A DNA stretch of 64,000 nucleotides from Nocardia wallacei (GCF_014466955.1 NZ_AP023396.1:6076001-6140000), one strand, 5' to 3'. Counted from the first letter of the stretch, positions 20,787 to 30,521 are shown. Notes: generated by a model from the letters alone, not told the origin. Translations and numbers: made by a program.

Positions 20787-20844
20787 GGCAGCGGGCGCGG
20801 CCGGTACACCGGCCGTCACCGATTCCGCACCGAGATCGGCAGCG

Positions 20845-21303
20845 TCACGCCGAGGTGACGTCCCCGCCGACGATGTCGTCGCGTGGCAGGTCGGCGAGGG
20901 TGGCGAGGGCGCTGAGGAAGCCGCGGCGGTCGGCCGCCGACAGGCGGCTCAGCAGCCGCTCCTCCATGGCCTGGATATCGGCTTGCGCGGCAGCGGCCAG
21001 CGTGCGGCCGCGCGCCGTCACCGCGAGCAGCTTGGCCCGCCGGTCCGCCGGATCGGGCCGTCGTTCGATCAGGCCGCGCTCCTGCAGGTCGTCGAGGATC
21101 GGGATGATACGGGTCTTGTCCGCGCCGATCTCCTCCGCCAGCACCCCCTGACCGCGGGCCGGGCCACGCCCCAACGCCAGCAGCACCGAGTACGCCCACA
21201 TGGTCAGCCCGTGCGAGTCCAGAATCGGCCGCTCGGCCGCCATCAGGGCGCGACCGAGCGGCGCGATCATCGCCGCCAGATCCGGACGCTCCGTCTTCGC
21301 CAT
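20845..21303 (-). CDS. MarR family transcriptional regulator
   Basis: A 152-residue MarR protein (winged-helix region LAEEIGADKTRIIPILDDL, wing DPADRRAKLLAV). It is divergent from the TIGR03086 gene at 21372. The 68-base intergenic region is strikingly AT-rich and carries a long inverted repeat, so this is a self-contained regulator-target pair. Confidence 0.9.
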   Translation of the reverse strand: MAKTERPDLAAMIAPLGRALMAAERPILDSHGLTMWAYSVLLALGRGPARGQGVLAEEIGADKTRIIPILDDLQERGLIERRPDPADRRAKLLAVTARGRTLAAAAQADIQAMEERLLSRLSAADRRGFLSALATLADLPRDDIVGGDVTSA

Positions 21304-21326
21304 GCGGACAAATCTACGTCCTCATA

Positions 21327-21365
21327 ATAATAAGCATAGACATATTATATGCATCTGCTTATTAT
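21327..21365. promoter_or_regulatory. AT-rich MarR operator
   Basis: ATAATAAGCA (21327-21336) and TGCTTATTAT (21356-21365) are perfect 10-bp inverted arms separated by 19 bases. The whole divergent promoter is far below the local G+C content. Confidence 0.78.
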
Positions 21366-21371
21366 CTATAC

Positions 21372-21965
21372 ATGCTTGATATTCGTGAACTGAACCGGCG
21401 CGCCGTGGACTACAGCGTCGACGTCGTCTCCGCCGTGAAACCCGCCGACCTCAACCGCCCCACCCCCTGCTCGGCCTGGAGCCTCTCGGACCTGTTGTCG
21501 CACATGACAGTTCAACACCGCGGATTCGCCGCCGCGGCCCGTGGACACGGGGCGGACGCGGCCGTCTGGCAGGCCGGGCCGCCGCCCGCGGATCCCGTGG
21601 CCGAGTACGCCGCCGCGGCGGCCGATGTGATCGCCGCCTACGCCGAACCCGGAGTGCTGGAGCGTCCGTTCGCCCTGCCCGAGTTCGGTCCCGGCGTCGA
21701 GGTGCCCGGCGGCCAGGCCGTCGGCTTCCACTTCATCGACTACGTCGTGCACGGCTGGGACGTGGCACGCACCCTCGCCCTGCCGTATCGCCTCGACGAC
21801 GAGCTGGCCGAACCGGCGTTGCAGATCGCCCTCGCCGTCCCCGACACCGAACAGCGCGAGCAGTCCGGTTCCCCCTTCGCCCGCGCCCTCCCGGTTCCCG
21901 ACTCGGCCACCGCCCTCGACCGCATCCTGCGTTCCCTGGGCCGCTCCCCATCCTGGCCGGAGTGA
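21372..21965 (+). CDS. TIGR03086 family (DinB-like, mycothiol-dependent isomerase fold) protein
   Basis: A 197-residue metal-binding four-helix protein of the MDMPI_N/DinB superfamily. The N-terminus has TPCSAWSLSDLLSHM, whose His is a metal ligand. The second half carries GFHFIDYVVHGWDVART, supplying the other histidines. Relatives are thiol-dependent isomerases or transferases in mycothiol-using bacteria. The divergent MarR protein and the AT-rich operator suggest inducible expression; the inducer is unknown. Confidence 0.85.
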   Translation: MLDIRELNRRAVDYSVDVVSAVKPADLNRPTPCSAWSLSDLLSHMTVQHRGFAAAARGHGADAAVWQAGPPPADPVAEYAAAAADVIAAYAEPGVLERPFALPEFGPGVEVPGGQAVGFHFIDYVVHGWDVARTLALPYRLDDELAEPALQIALAVPDTEQREQSGSPFARALPVPDSATALDRILRSLGRSPSWPE

Positions 21966-21982
21966 TCCCGGCGAAAAGCACG

Positions 21983-22035
21983 CCGGGAATGGAGCGGACG
22001 CACGCCGGAAATGGAGCGGACGCACATTGGAATGG
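21983..22035. repeat. 22-bp direct repeats upstream of the AhpD-like gene
   Basis: Two full units of 22 bp (21983-22004 and 22005-22026), sharing ATGGAGCGGACGCAC, are followed by a partial third (GGAATGG). They fill the gap between the TIGR03086 stop and the AhpD-like start and could hold an activator site or just be local duplication. Confidence 0.6.
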
Positions 22036-22120
22036 CCTCGTGACCGTCTTCACACCTCCTGCCCGTCACGCTGGATCAGGGTTTCTCGTCCAAGGGGTAG
22101 TCCCCTCGGAAGGAGAGATC

Positions 22121-22693
22121 ATGAGCAGCACCCGAATTCCCGCCGTCGCACCCGAGCAGGCGGGGCTGTTCACGCGGCTGATGTACCGGTACAGCAAGCG
22201 CCGGTTCGGTGAGGTGCCGGAGCCGTTCGCGGTCGCGGCCAACCATCCCAGGCTGCTCGCAGCCAACGCGGTGCACGAGGGCATGGTCGAAAAGGCCTGT
22301 ACCGCACTGCCGTTCCACATCCAGGAGATCGCGGTCTATCGAGTGGCGTGGACGGTGGGCTGCTCCTGGTGCGTCGATTTCGGCGCCATGCTGATGCGGC
22401 TGAGCCATCTCGACATCGACAAGCTCGAGCACATCGCCGATTACGAGACCTCGCCCTCCTACAGTGACGACGAGCGCGCCGCCATCGCCTACGCCGACGC
22501 CATGACCGCCACCCCGACCACGGTCACCGACGAGCAGGTCACCGACCTGAAGAAGCGTTTCGGCACCAAGGGCGTGATGGAACTGACCTATCAGATCGCC
22601 CTGGAGAACTCACGGGCCCGCAGCTACTCGGCTCTGGGCATCACCGCCCAGGGCTTCAGCACCGATTCCTGCCGAGTCCCCTGGGCACAGTAG
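22121..22693 (+). CDS. Carboxymuconolactone decarboxylase / AhpD-like protein
   Basis: A 190-residue AhpD-fold protein with the redox-active pair GCSWCVDFG at about residues 82-90 and a helical CMD domain. The CxxC suggests a peroxidase-type or thiol-disulphide function rather than lactone decarboxylation. I use ATG 22121, preceded by GGAAGGAG, and reject an in-frame upstream start. It is convergent with clpX across a strong terminator. Confidence 0.87.
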   Translation: MSSTRIPAVAPEQAGLFTRLMYRYSKRRFGEVPEPFAVAANHPRLLAANAVHEGMVEKACTALPFHIQEIAVYRVAWTVGCSWCVDFGAMLMRLSHLDIDKLEHIADYETSPSYSDDERAAIAYADAMTATPTTVTDEQVTDLKKRFGTKGVMELTYQIALENSRARSYSALGITAQGFSTDSCRVPWAQ

Positions 22694-22724
22694 GGCGAAT
22701 CCTCCACCGATCTCCCGGAAAAGC

Positions 22725-22758
22725 CGTCAGCCCACCGCAGAACAGCGGTGGGCTGACG
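22725..22758. terminator. Rho-independent terminator of clpX
   Basis: A perfect 14-bp stem (CGTCAGCCCACCGC and its complement) with a six-base loop lies between the convergent AhpD-like and clpX genes. On the minus strand it is followed by TTTT, so it mainly ends clpX transcription. It can also stop readthrough from the plus strand. Confidence 0.85.
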
Positions 22759-22772
22759 ATCGGAGGGAAGTC

Positions 22773-24053
22773 TCAGGCCGACTTCTCGCGGCGCTCCGGT
22801 GGCTGGCGCTTGCGGGGCACGATGGTCGGGAGCACGTTGTCGTTGACGGTGTCGGCGTTCACGACCACCTTGGCGACATCGTCGCGGCTCGGGATGTCGT
22901 ACATCACCGGCAGCAGCACTTCCTCCATGATGGCGCGCAGGCCACGGGCGCCGGTACCGCGCAGGATCGCCTGATCCGCAACGGCTTCCAGCGCGTCCTG
23001 GGTGAATTCCAGGTCCACGCCGTCCATTTCGAACAGGCGGACGTACTGCTTCACCAGCGCGTTCTTCGGCTCGGACAGGATGCGCACCAGCGATTCCTTG
23101 TCCAGGTTGGTCACCGACGCGACGATCGGGAGCCGGCCGATGAACTCCGGGATCAGGCCGAACTTGATCAGATCCTCCGGCATCACCTCGGCGAAGTGAT
23201 CGGCGGTGTCGATCTCGCTCTTGGAGCGCACCTCCGCGCCGAAACCGATGCCCCGCTTGCCGACCCGGTCCTGAACGATCTTCTCCAGTCCGGCGAACGC
23301 ACCCGCCACGATGAACAGGACGTTGGTCGTATCGATCTGGATGAATTCCTGGTGCGGATGCTTGCGGCCACCCTGCGGCGGCACACTGGCCTGCGTGCCC
23401 TCGAGGATCTTCAGCAGCGCCTGCTGCACGCCCTCGCCCGACACGTCGCGGGTGATGGAGGGGTTCTCGCTCTTGCGGGCGATCTTGTCGACCTCGTCGA
23501 TGTAGATGATGCCCGTCTCGGCACGCTTGACGTCGTAGTCGGCGGCCTGGATCAGCTTGAGCAGAATGTTCTCGACATCCTCACCGACGTAACCGGCCTC
23601 GGTCAGCGCGGTGGCGTCGGCGATCGCGAACGGCACGTTCAGCATCTTGGCCAGGGTCTGCGCGAGGTAGGTCTTGCCGCAGCCGGTGGGACCCAGCATC
23701 AGGATGTTGGACTTGGTGAGCTCGACGGGCTCGTTGCGGGAGTCGCGGCCCTTGTCCCCCGCCTGGATTCGCTTGTAGTGGTTGTACACCGCGACGGCGA
23801 GCGTGCGCTTGGCGGTGTCCTGCCCGATCACGTACTGCTCGAGGAAATCTCGGATCTCCGCGGGCTTGGGCAGCTCATCGAGCTTGACCTCGCTGGACTC
23901 GGCCAGTTCCTCCTCGATGATCTCGTTGCACAGATCGATGCACTCGTCGCAGATGTACACCCCTGGTCCCGCAATGAGCTTCTTGACCTGCTTCTGGCTC
24001 TTTCCGCAGAACGAGCACTTGAGCAGATCGCCGCCATCACCGATGCGCGCCAT
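22773..24053 (-). CDS. clpX: ATP-dependent Clp protease ATP-binding subunit ClpX
   Basis: AAA+ unfoldase that feeds substrates to ClpP. The 426-residue protein has the N-terminal C4 zinc domain ([15 protein letters not shown]), Walker A GPTGCGKT and Walker [11 protein letters not shown]. The ClpP-docking loop shows RGIGFGAEV. The ATG at 24053 opens [12 protein letters not shown], the standard actinobacterial start; a longer in-frame reading upstream is rejected. It is codirectional with clpP2-clpP1-tig but separated by 317 bases, so it probably has its own promoter. Confidence 0.98.
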   Translation of the reverse strand: MARIGDGGDLLKCSFCGKSQKQVKKLIAGPGVYICDECIDLCNEIIEEELAESSEVKLDELPKPAEIRDFLEQYVIGQDTAKRTLAVAVYNHYKRIQAGDKGRDSRNEPVELTKSNILMLGPTGCGKTYLAQTLAKMLNVPFAIADATALTEAGYVGEDVENILLKLIQAADYDVKRAETGIIYIDEVDKIARKSENPSITRDVSGEGVQQALLKILEGTQASVPPQGGRKHPHQEFIQIDTTNVLFIVAGAFAGLEKIVQDRVGKRGIGFGAEVRSKSEIDTADHFAEVMPEDLIKFGLIPEFIGRLPIVASVTNLDKESLVRILSEPKNALVKQYVRLFEMDGVDLEFTQDALEAVADQAILRGTGARGLRAIMEEVLLPVMYDIPSRDDVAKVVVNADTVNDNVLPTIVPRKRQPPERREKSA

Positions 24054-24144
24054 CTCGTGGGTCCCTACTTCCTTGTCCGCGTGCAACCGTCTGTCCAGCT
24101 GCCGACAAGCCGCCTTCCGAACAACGCTACCCGCCGCACATCGA

Positions 24145-24288
24145 TCAATGTCCGACCCGATCGGATTTCGACGCTTCGGCAGTGTCGTTCGGGCCTTCGG
24201 CCGTGCCGTCAACCTCTGAGCAAAGGTCCCTAGAGTGACCGTACCCGGTAGATCCGACGGAGGTCGACAACTCGAGCATGTTTCTCAT
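24145..24288 (-). CDS. Candidate 47-residue small protein between clpP2 and clpX
   Basis: An ATG at 24288 preceded by GGGAGG at good spacing opens a 47-codon frame beginning [13 protein letters not shown] and ending SDRVGH. It is hydrophilic with one Cys and has no membrane segment. It occupies most of the 317-base gap between clpP2 and clpX and reads in the same direction. It could be a real small gene, a leader peptide for clpX, or chance; conservation alone would decide. I do not recognise it. Confidence 0.35.
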   Translation of the reverse strand: MRNMLELSTSVGSTGYGHSRDLCSEVDGTAEGPNDTAEASKSDRVGH

Positions 24289-24370
24289 GTGCGCCTCCCG
24301 CCGCCGCAGCCCATATTGCCATCGCGACGGGTGCTCGCGCGGCGATACCGGACGACGGGAGGCGCGGTGA

Positions 24371-25039
24371 TCACTTCTTCTGCGCGCTGAGCTTGCGGTA
24401 CTCGAACACCTGGTCGATGATGCCGTATTCCCGGGCTTCCTCGGCGGTCAGGATCTTGTCGCGGTCGGTGTCCTTGCGGATGGTGTCGGCGTCCTTGCCG
24501 GTGTGCCGGGCCAGCGTGGTCTCCATCTGCCGCCGCATGCGCTCGATCTCGGCGGCCTGGATCTCCAGATCCGAGACCTGGCCCTGGATGCCACCCTCCA
24601 GCGACGGCTGGTGGATCAGCACGCGGGCGTTGGGCAGGCAGGCGCGCTTGCCGGGCGTGCCGGCGGCCAGCAGCACCGCGGCGGCCGAGGCGGCCTGGCC
24701 CAGGCATACGGTCGCGACGTCGGCGCGCACGTACTGCATGGTGTCGTAGATCGCCATCAGCGCGGTGAACGAGCCACCGGGCGAGTTGATGTACATGGTG
24801 ATGTCACGGTCGGGGTCCAGCGACTCCAGTACCAGCAGCTGCGCCATGATGTCGTTGGCCGAGGTGTCGTCCACCGTGGCGCCGAGGAAGATGATGCGCT
24901 CCTCGAACAGCTTGTTGTAGGGGTTGGACTCCTTGACACCGAAGCTCGAATGCTCGATGAACGAGGGCAGGATGTAGCGGGCCTGCGGGCCCGCCGGGGC
25001 GATACCGGACAGGCCGGCGCGGGGATCGATGAGAGTCAT
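24371..25039 (-). CDS. clpP2: ClpP2, ATP-dependent Clp protease proteolytic subunit
   Basis: A 222-residue serine peptidase subunit that pairs with ClpP1 in the essential actinobacterial ClpP1P2 tetradecamer. The catalytic Ser is in [11 protein letters not shown], the His in [11 protein letters not shown], and the Asp in the DTDRDKI region. The N-terminal extension before [15 protein letters not shown] is typical of ClpP2. I place the start at ATG 25039 after GGAGACAG. It lies downstream of clpP1 with 31 bases between genes, so the two form an operon. Confidence 0.97.
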   Translation of the reverse strand: MTLIDPRAGLSGIAPAGPQARYILPSFIEHSSFGVKESNPYNKLFEERIIFLGATVDDTSANDIMAQLLVLESLDPDRDITMYINSPGGSFTALMAIYDTMQYVRADVATVCLGQAASAAAVLLAAGTPGKRACLPNARVLIHQPSLEGGIQGQVSDLEIQAAEIERMRRQMETTLARHTGKDADTIRKDTDRDKILTAEEAREYGIIDQVFEYRKLSAQKK

Positions 25040-25070
25040 CTCTGTCTCCAAAGGTTCTCGAGGCGGTGAG

Positions 25071-25703
25071 CTAGTTGGCGGTGCCGTTGGCCTGGCGGGC
25101 GTGGGTGATCACGCTGTCGATGAAGCCGTACTCCAGCGCCTCGGCGGCGGTGAACCAGCGGTCGCGGTCGGCATCGGCCGTCACCTGCTCGATCGACTTG
25201 CCGGTGTGGTGTGCCTGCAGCTCGTTCAGCTCGCGCTTGGTGTGGGCGAACTGCTCGGCCTGAATGGCGATGTCGGCGGCCGAACCACCGATACCGGCCG
25301 ACGGCTGATGCATCATGATCCGCGCGTGCGGCAGCGCGTAGCGCTTGCCCGGCGCCCCGGCCGTCAGCAGGAACTGGCCCATCGAGGCGGCCAGGCCCAG
25401 ACCGTAGGTGGAGATGTCGCACTCGACCAGCTGCATGGTGTCGTAGATGGCCATGCCCGCGGTCACCGAACCACCCGGGGAGTTGATGTACAGCGAGATG
25501 TCGCGCGTCGGGTCCTCGGCCGACAGCAGCAGGATCTGGGCGCACAGCTTGTTGGCGATGTCGTCGTCGACCTGGGTGCCCAGGAAGATGATGCGCTCGC
25601 GCAGCAGACGCTCGTACACCGAGTCACTGAGGTTGAGCCCAGCGGTCGGCGATGTCATGACCGGCTTGGCCCCATCAAAAGCGACAGCCTCATTGATTGT
25701 CAC
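25071..25703 (-). CDS. clpP1: ClpP1, ATP-dependent Clp protease proteolytic subunit
   Basis: A 210-residue ClpP subunit with an intact triad: Ser in [11 protein letters not shown], His in [11 protein letters not shown], Asp in DADRDRWF. The GTG at 25703 follows AGGGCAGG; an ATG at 25658 ([11 protein letters not shown]) is the other possible start and would remove a short propeptide-like segment. It is first in the clpP1-clpP2 operon, downstream of tig, as in mycobacteria. The protein assembles with ClpP2 and is driven by ClpX or ClpC1. Confidence 0.97.
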   Translation of the reverse strand: MTINEAVAFDGAKPVMTSPTAGLNLSDSVYERLLRERIIFLGTQVDDDIANKLCAQILLLSAEDPTRDISLYINSPGGSVTAGMAIYDTMQLVECDISTYGLGLAASMGQFLLTAGAPGKRYALPHARIMMHQPSAGIGGSAADIAIQAEQFAHTKRELNELQAHHTGKSIEQVTADADRDRWFTAAEALEYGFIDSVITHARQANGTAN

Positions 25704-25871
25704 GGATACCTGCCCTCTCTCACCGGCTCGGTGCTCGCAAGCACAGCCTGAACTGATTCGCTTTCCCAAACCCTAACGAAGCAGGGCGGCACCGAACTCC
25801 CGGTACCGCCCGCATTCGCTCACAGCGCAACGTCGGCAACCGCACCGGGCGCCGGCGCCGCGCGCATCCGA

Positions 25872-27269
25872 CTACTCCGCGTTCGCGCCGGCCTTCTCCG
25901 CCGACTCCTGCTCGGCCGCCTCCGGCTCGGCGTCGGAATCGTCGGGGCTGCCGAACATTTCGGCGGTGTCGACGACATTGCCGTCGGTGTCGGTGACCTT
26001 CGCCTGGCCGACCACGGTGGCCAGCGCCTTGCCCCGGCGCACGTCGGCGAAGATCGCGCCCAGCTGGCCGGCCTGCTGCACCTGCTGGATGAACTGCTCC
26101 GGCGACATGCCGTAGCGCTGCGCCTGGAACAGGATGCGCTCGGTCAGCTCCTGCTGGCCGACCTCGGTGTTCTCCGACTCGGCGACGGCGTCGAGCAGCA
26201 ACTGGGTCTTCACCGACTTCTCGGCGGCCTCCTTGGAGTCCTTGTCGAACTCCTCGCGGGAGGACCCCTGCGCCTCGAGCGCCTCGGCGAACTTGGCCTC
26301 GTCGTGGTCGAAGCCGTGCACGGCGTCGTGCAGCACGGCGTCGATCTCGCCCTGCACCGCGCCCTCGGGCAGCGGCACCTCGGTCTTGTCCAGCAGTGCT
26401 TCGAGCACCTTGTCGCGGATCTCGCCGGCCTGCTGCACCTTCTTGCCCTGCTCGACCCGCTTGCGCAGGTCGTCCTTCAGCTCCTCGACGGTGTCGAATT
26501 CGCTGGCGAGCTGGGCGAATTCGTCGTCGACCGCGGGGAGCTCACGCTCCTTGACGGAGTTCACCTTGACGGTGATGACCGCCTCCTTGCCGGCGTATTC
26601 GCCCGCGACCAGCGTGGAGGTGAATTCCTTGGACTCTCCGGCCGACAGGCCGATCAGGGTCTCGTCCAGGCCCTCGATGAGCTGACCCGAGCCGACCTCG
26701 TGCGACAGGCCGGTGGTCGACGCCTCCTCGACCTCCTTGCCGTCGACGGTGGCCGCCAGATCGATGGAGACGAAGTCGCCGTCCTGAACCGGGCGCTCCA
26801 CGCCCTTCAGGGTGCCGAAGCGCTGCCGCAGCGACTGCAACTGCTGCTCGATGTCCTCGTCCTCGACCGAGATCGGGTCGACGGTCACCTCGATGCTCGC
26901 GAAGTCGGGCAGGGCGACCTCGGGGCGGACGTCGACCTCGGCGGTGAACGCCAATTCCTGCCCGTCCTCGATCTTGGTGATCTCGATCTCCGGCTGGCCG
27001 ATGACCTTCACCTCGGAGGTCTGCACGGCCTCGCCGTACTTGGTCGGCAGCGCGTCGTTGACGACCTGCTCGAGGATCGCGCCGCGGCCGAGCCGGGCCT
27101 CCAGCAGCTTGGCGGGGGCCTTACCCGGGCGGAAACCGGGAATGCGCACCTGCTGGGCCAGCGCCTTGTACGCCTTGTCGAAGTCCGGCTTCAGCTCCTC
27201 GAAGGGCACCTCGACATTGATGCGGACCCGGGTCGGGCTCAGCTGCTCGACGGTGCTCTTCACGGACAT
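25872..27269 (-). CDS. tig: Trigger factor (ribosome-associated chaperone/PPIase)
   Basis: A 465-residue trigger factor. The N-terminal ribosome-binding domain carries the signature GFRPGKAP near residue 45. The FKBP-type PPIase domain follows at about 155-245 ([13 protein letters not shown]), then the helical substrate-binding C-terminal domain and an acidic Glu/Ala-rich tail. It catches nascent chains at the exit tunnel. The order tig-clpP1-clpP2-clpX is standard; 168 bases separate it from clpP1. Confidence 0.97.
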   Translation of the reverse strand: MSVKSTVEQLSPTRVRINVEVPFEELKPDFDKAYKALAQQVRIPGFRPGKAPAKLLEARLGRGAILEQVVNDALPTKYGEAVQTSEVKVIGQPEIEITKIEDGQELAFTAEVDVRPEVALPDFASIEVTVDPISVEDEDIEQQLQSLRQRFGTLKGVERPVQDGDFVSIDLAATVDGKEVEEASTTGLSHEVGSGQLIEGLDETLIGLSAGESKEFTSTLVAGEYAGKEAVITVKVNSVKERELPAVDDEFAQLASEFDTVEELKDDLRKRVEQGKKVQQAGEIRDKVLEALLDKTEVPLPEGAVQGEIDAVLHDAVHGFDHDEAKFAEALEAQGSSREEFDKDSKEAAEKSVKTQLLLDAVAESENTEVGQQELTERILFQAQRYGMSPEQFIQQVQQAGQLGAIFADVRRGKALATVVGQAKVTDTDGNVVDTAEMFGSPDDSDAEPEAAEQESAEKAGANAE

Positions 27270-27384
27270 GCTCCTTGTTCGTTGTTCTCTGGGTTGACGT
27301 CGTCGGTTCCCCCCGATCGCATCCCGCCCAGCCTAGTCGACCTGCGTGAGCGGGCCGAATCCACCTCACCTCCGAGAGGGACCA

Positions 27385-27957
27385 CTATCCTCCGACCTTC
27401 ACCGCGTCGGTCACGAAGACCAGGGTCTCGTTGGGTCGCACACCGTTGCCGCCGCGCCCGTAGCCCAGATTCGGCGGGATGATCAGCAGACGGCGGCTGC
27501 CCTCGGTGACCCCGGCCAGGCCCTGATCCCAGCCGGGAATGACCTCGCCCGCGCCCAATGTGAGCTTGAAGGGCTCGCCGCGGTCGAAGGAACTGTCCAG
27601 CTTCTGGTGGTCCGACCAGGTGACCAGCGTGTAGTTCATGGTCAACGGCTGGCCGGGTTGTGCGGCCGGACCGGTGCCCACCACCAGGTCCTTGGTGATC
27701 AGCTGCTGGGGCGGATCGCAGTCGTCGGGGATGGTGATGGTCGGGGCCTCGCCGAAGCCGCCGGTGGTCTCGATGTCCTCGGCGGTGCACTCGCGGCCGT
27801 GGCGCTGCGGCGCGGCCTGCGCGCGCGAGGCGGCCGCCGCGGACGTCGTCGGCGACGCGGCGGAGCCGGACTCGTCGTCGTCGCTGCCGCACGCGGCCAG
27901 CGCGAGTACCGCGGCCGCGACCATCCCGGTCGACACGATCCTGCCCACCATGCGCAT
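27385..27957 (-). CDS. FKBP-type peptidyl-prolyl isomerase lipoprotein
   Basis: A 190-residue exported lipoprotein. The signal peptide ends in the lipobox LALAAC near residue 23, followed by an Asp/Ser/Ala-rich linker. An FKBP domain (about 90-190) has the family core FDRGEPFKLTLG, GEVIPGWDQGLAG and IIPPNLGYG. It should isomerise proline bonds at the outer face of the membrane. The ATG at 27957 follows AGGAGGAG. It is codirectional with tig and lies 115 bases upstream of it; the functional link to protein folding is clear. Confidence 0.92.
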   Translation of the reverse strand: MRMVGRIVSTGMVAAAVLALAACGSDDDESGSAASPTTSAAAASRAQAAPQRHGRECTAEDIETTGGFGEAPTITIPDDCDPPQQLITKDLVVGTGPAAQPGQPLTMNYTLVTWSDHQKLDSSFDRGEPFKLTLGAGEVIPGWDQGLAGVTEGSRRLLIIPPNLGYGRGGNGVRPNETLVFVTDAVKVGG

Positions 27958-28130
27958 GCCGCGCTCCTCCTCCTGTCCGGGCCACGCCACCACGGCGTCA
28001 GCGGGTTGCCGCGCCGAACCTACACGCAGACACGCCCCCACGCATCGATCCGCCACGCAGCACCCGGCCCCCTGACGGAACTCCGCCGCACCCGTCCCGT
28101 CCCCAACCCGTCCCGCTCACCGATGCGGCA

Positions 28131-28383
28131 TCGACCGGGGCTACCGCCGTGAACGTCACACCTCACCCGTTCGCTGTCCACGTTGCCCTGCCGCCGCGCG
28201 CGACGTCGCCGGGCCGGTACCACGTGCATGTCATGCCGCGTCCGGTCAACGCCCACACACACCCGGCCCAGCGCGCGCGGCGTCGACCGGGGCGGTACCA
28301 CCGTGAACGTCGCACCGTTCGCCGACCACGCTCACCCGACCGCCGCACGCGAGGCCGACCGGGGCAGTACCACCGTGAACGTC
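28131..28383. repeat. Tandem partial copies of the histidine-kinase 3' end
   Basis: Four units of about 71-77 bp have cores at 28131, 28206, 28283 and 28354, each like GACCGGGGCGGTACCACCGTG. The last core is coding: read on the minus strand it gives the ATFTVVLPRSA end of the kinase, whose stop is at 28332. The other three lie beyond the stop in the 374-base gap before the FKBP gene. I see no separate gene there. Confidence 0.75.
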
Positions 28384-29873
28384 GCGCCTCGTCCCGGTTC
28401 GCTGTCGACGCTCACCCGGCCGCCGTGGGCGGCGACCAGGGCCTGCACGATCGACAGGCCCAGTCCGGTGCCGCCGCTGGCGCGGGTGCGGGAGGAGTCG
28501 GTGCGGTAGAAGCGCTCGAAGACCTTGGACGCGGCCTCGGGCGACAGGCCGGGGCCCTGATCGGAGACGTCGATGCGGACCTCCTCGGCGCCGGGCGTGA
28601 GCCGCACGGTGACCGGCGTTCCGGGCGGGGTGTGCGCCAGCGCGTTGCCGAGCAGGTTGCCCAGCACCTGCCGCAGCCGGTCGGCGTCGCCCTGCACCTC
28701 CAGAGTGCCGGTGCCCGAGGCGATTTCGAGCGATATGGCACGGGTCGAGGCGCTCGATTCGCGGGCGGCCATCGCCTGCGCGCTGTGCACCGCGTCCCCG
28801 GCCAGCGACAGCAGATCCACCGGCTGCCGTTGCAGCGGGCGCTGCGCGTCCAGCCGGGCCAGCATCAGCAGGTCCTCCACCAGCAGGCCCATCCGTTCCG
28901 CCTCGACCTCGACGCGCTCCAGCACCAGCCGCGGATCCTGGCTCGCCCCTTGGCGATACAGCTCGGCGAAGCCGCGGATGGTGGTCAGCGGAGTGCGCAG
29001 TTCGTGACTGGCGTCGGCGACGAACTGCCGCATCTTCGCCTCCGAGCGCCGCGCGGCCTCCTCCGACGCCTCGGTCGCCGCGACGCCGTGCTGGATCTGG
29101 GCCAGCATCGAATTCAACGATCGCGCGAGGTGATCCACCTCGGTGTCGACCCCGCGCACCGGCACGCGGCGACTCAGATCACCGGCCGCGATGGCCGCGG
29201 CCGTCTCCTCCACCTGGCGCAGCGGGCGCAGGCTGCGGCGCACCACCACATAGCCGCCCACACCCAGCAGCAGCAGCGCCGCCGCACCGGTCCCGGCCTC
29301 GAACATCAGTAGGCGAGAGACGGTTTCGCGGTTGTCGTCCAGGGACAGGGCGATGGTGGTGGAGCCGTACTGGTTGGCGGTGGTGAGCACCCGCCACTTC
29401 GTCGACGAGCCGTCCACCGAGTCGACGGTCACCGGCGTGCCGACCGGTACCCCGGACAGGTCGGGCCCGTTCGCCGGCGCCGGGCGGCCGGTGTCGTAGA
29501 CCTGCCCGTCGGGCGACTTGCGCACTTCGTAGAATTTGCGCGGCTGATCGGTGGGCGCGGGTTCGCGCGGCGGCGGACCGGGCAGGTCGGCCGGAATCCA
29601 GATGGTGCCCTGACTCCCCGTGACCTGCCGCATGGGATGTGGTCGCGCCCAGCCGCGCGCCGAATCGTAGAGCTGCTCGTCGGTCCGCTCGGTGAGCGAG
29701 CGCGACAGTGCCGAGGTGACCGCGAAGCCCGAGGCGACCAACACCACTCCGGCCAGCACCACCATCGCGACGACCAGGCCGATCCGCAGGGGGATCGCCG
29801 ATATGCGTCGGCCGAGCGCTGCCCGCACCCTCAACGGAGCACCCTTCACGCACCCATCTCTACTCGGCGACAC
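28332..29873 (-). CDS. Two-component sensor histidine kinase, orphan
   Basis: A 513-residue membrane kinase. TM1 is at about 30-53, an extracytoplasmic sensor region spans 54-185, and TM2 is at about 190-212. A HAMP linker, the H-box FVADASHELRTPLTT (His phosphoacceptor), and an HATPase with N-box GNALAHTPP and G-box DQGPGLS follow. It resembles the TcrY/TrcS class. No response regulator is adjacent on either side, which is unusual for this class. The start is uncertain (GTG 29873 or GTG 29849). Its 3' end is partly repeated downstream. Confidence 0.92.
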   Translation of the reverse strand: MSPSRDGCVKGAPLRVRAALGRRISAIPLRIGLVVAMVVLAGVVLVASGFAVTSALSRSLTERTDEQLYDSARGWARPHPMRQVTGSQGTIWIPADLPGPPPREPAPTDQPRKFYEVRKSPDGQVYDTGRPAPANGPDLSGVPVGTPVTVDSVDGSSTKWRVLTTANQYGSTTIALSLDDNRETVSRLLMFEAGTGAAALLLLGVGGYVVVRRSLRPLRQVEETAAAIAAGDLSRRVPVRGVDTEVDHLARSLNSMLAQIQHGVAATEASEEAARRSEAKMRQFVADASHELRTPLTTIRGFAELYRQGASQDPRLVLERVEVEAERMGLLVEDLLMLARLDAQRPLQRQPVDLLSLAGDAVHSAQAMAARESSASTRAISLEIASGTGTLEVQGDADRLRQVLGNLLGNALAHTPPGTPVTVRLTPGAEEVRIDVSDQGPGLSPEAASKVFERFYRTDSSRTRASGGTGLGLSIVQALVAAHGGRVSVDSEPGRGATFTVVLPRSASRAAVG

Positions 29874-29906
29874 TGGGAGATTGCTGGAAGCGGGCTGGGC
29901 GTTTTC

Positions 29907-30392
29907 TCAGGAGTCCGCCCGGGCGCCGTCGAGGTGCTCGGCGAGCCGCCGCAGGAAGGGCCGCTGCCCGGTGCTCAGCTTCTCCTGCGCGGTGGTCAGA
30001 TCGAACCATTCGGCGCGGTCGATCTCGGGAAACTCCCGCAGCCGCCCCGACCGCGGCGGCCATTCCATCTCGAAGGTGCCCGGAACCACCTGATCCGGGT
30101 CGAGATCGCCCTCGACCGCCCACACCAGTACCTGCTTCTTGCCGCGGCCGCTCCCGTAACGCACCTCCCCGAGCGCGACCCAGTCCCCGTCGGGCACCGG
30201 CAGCCCGAGTTCCTCGGTGAACTCCCGTCGCGCCGCGAGCAGCGAATCCTCGGTCTCCGGTTCGTATTCGCCCTTCGGAATCGACCAGGCCCCGGCATCC
30301 TTGCGTGCCCACAGCGGCCCGCCCATATGCCCCAGCAACACCCGAACCTCGGGCGCGCGTCGGAACAGCAGGACTCCGGCGCTGTATTTCAT
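29907..30392 (-). CDS. NUDIX hydrolase
   Basis: A 161-residue NUDIX protein with a complete Nudix box, GEYEPETEDSLLAARREF followed by TEELGL. The N-terminus MKYSAGVLLFRR and WSIPKGEY place it in the MutT-like group that hydrolyses nucleoside diphosphate derivatives; the substrate is unknown. The ATG at 30392 starts the domain exactly, and the much longer open frame upstream is noncoding. The kinase gene begins 33 bases downstream on the same strand. Confidence 0.92.
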   Translation of the reverse strand: MKYSAGVLLFRRAPEVRVLLGHMGGPLWARKDAGAWSIPKGEYEPETEDSLLAARREFTEELGLPVPDGDWVALGEVRYGSGRGKKQVLVWAVEGDLDPDQVVPGTFEMEWPPRSGRLREFPEIDRAEWFDLTTAQEKLSTGQRPFLRRLAEHLDGARADS

Positions 30393-30521
30393 GGTCGTCC
30401 AGTGTGCCGCACACCGCGCCGCGGGAGGACACGCGATACCCCGCGAAATCCCAACGCGCACCGCAACCCACCTCCCGGCAGTGGTGACAGGCGCAACCGG
30501 TCGGCCACCTAGGCTTGTCGG

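Noticed and set aside
28131..28383. Regularly spaced repeats as a CRISPR array
   Set aside because: Units are 71-77 bp apart and diverged, spacers are themselves homologous, and the last unit is part of a kinase gene. No cas gene is near.
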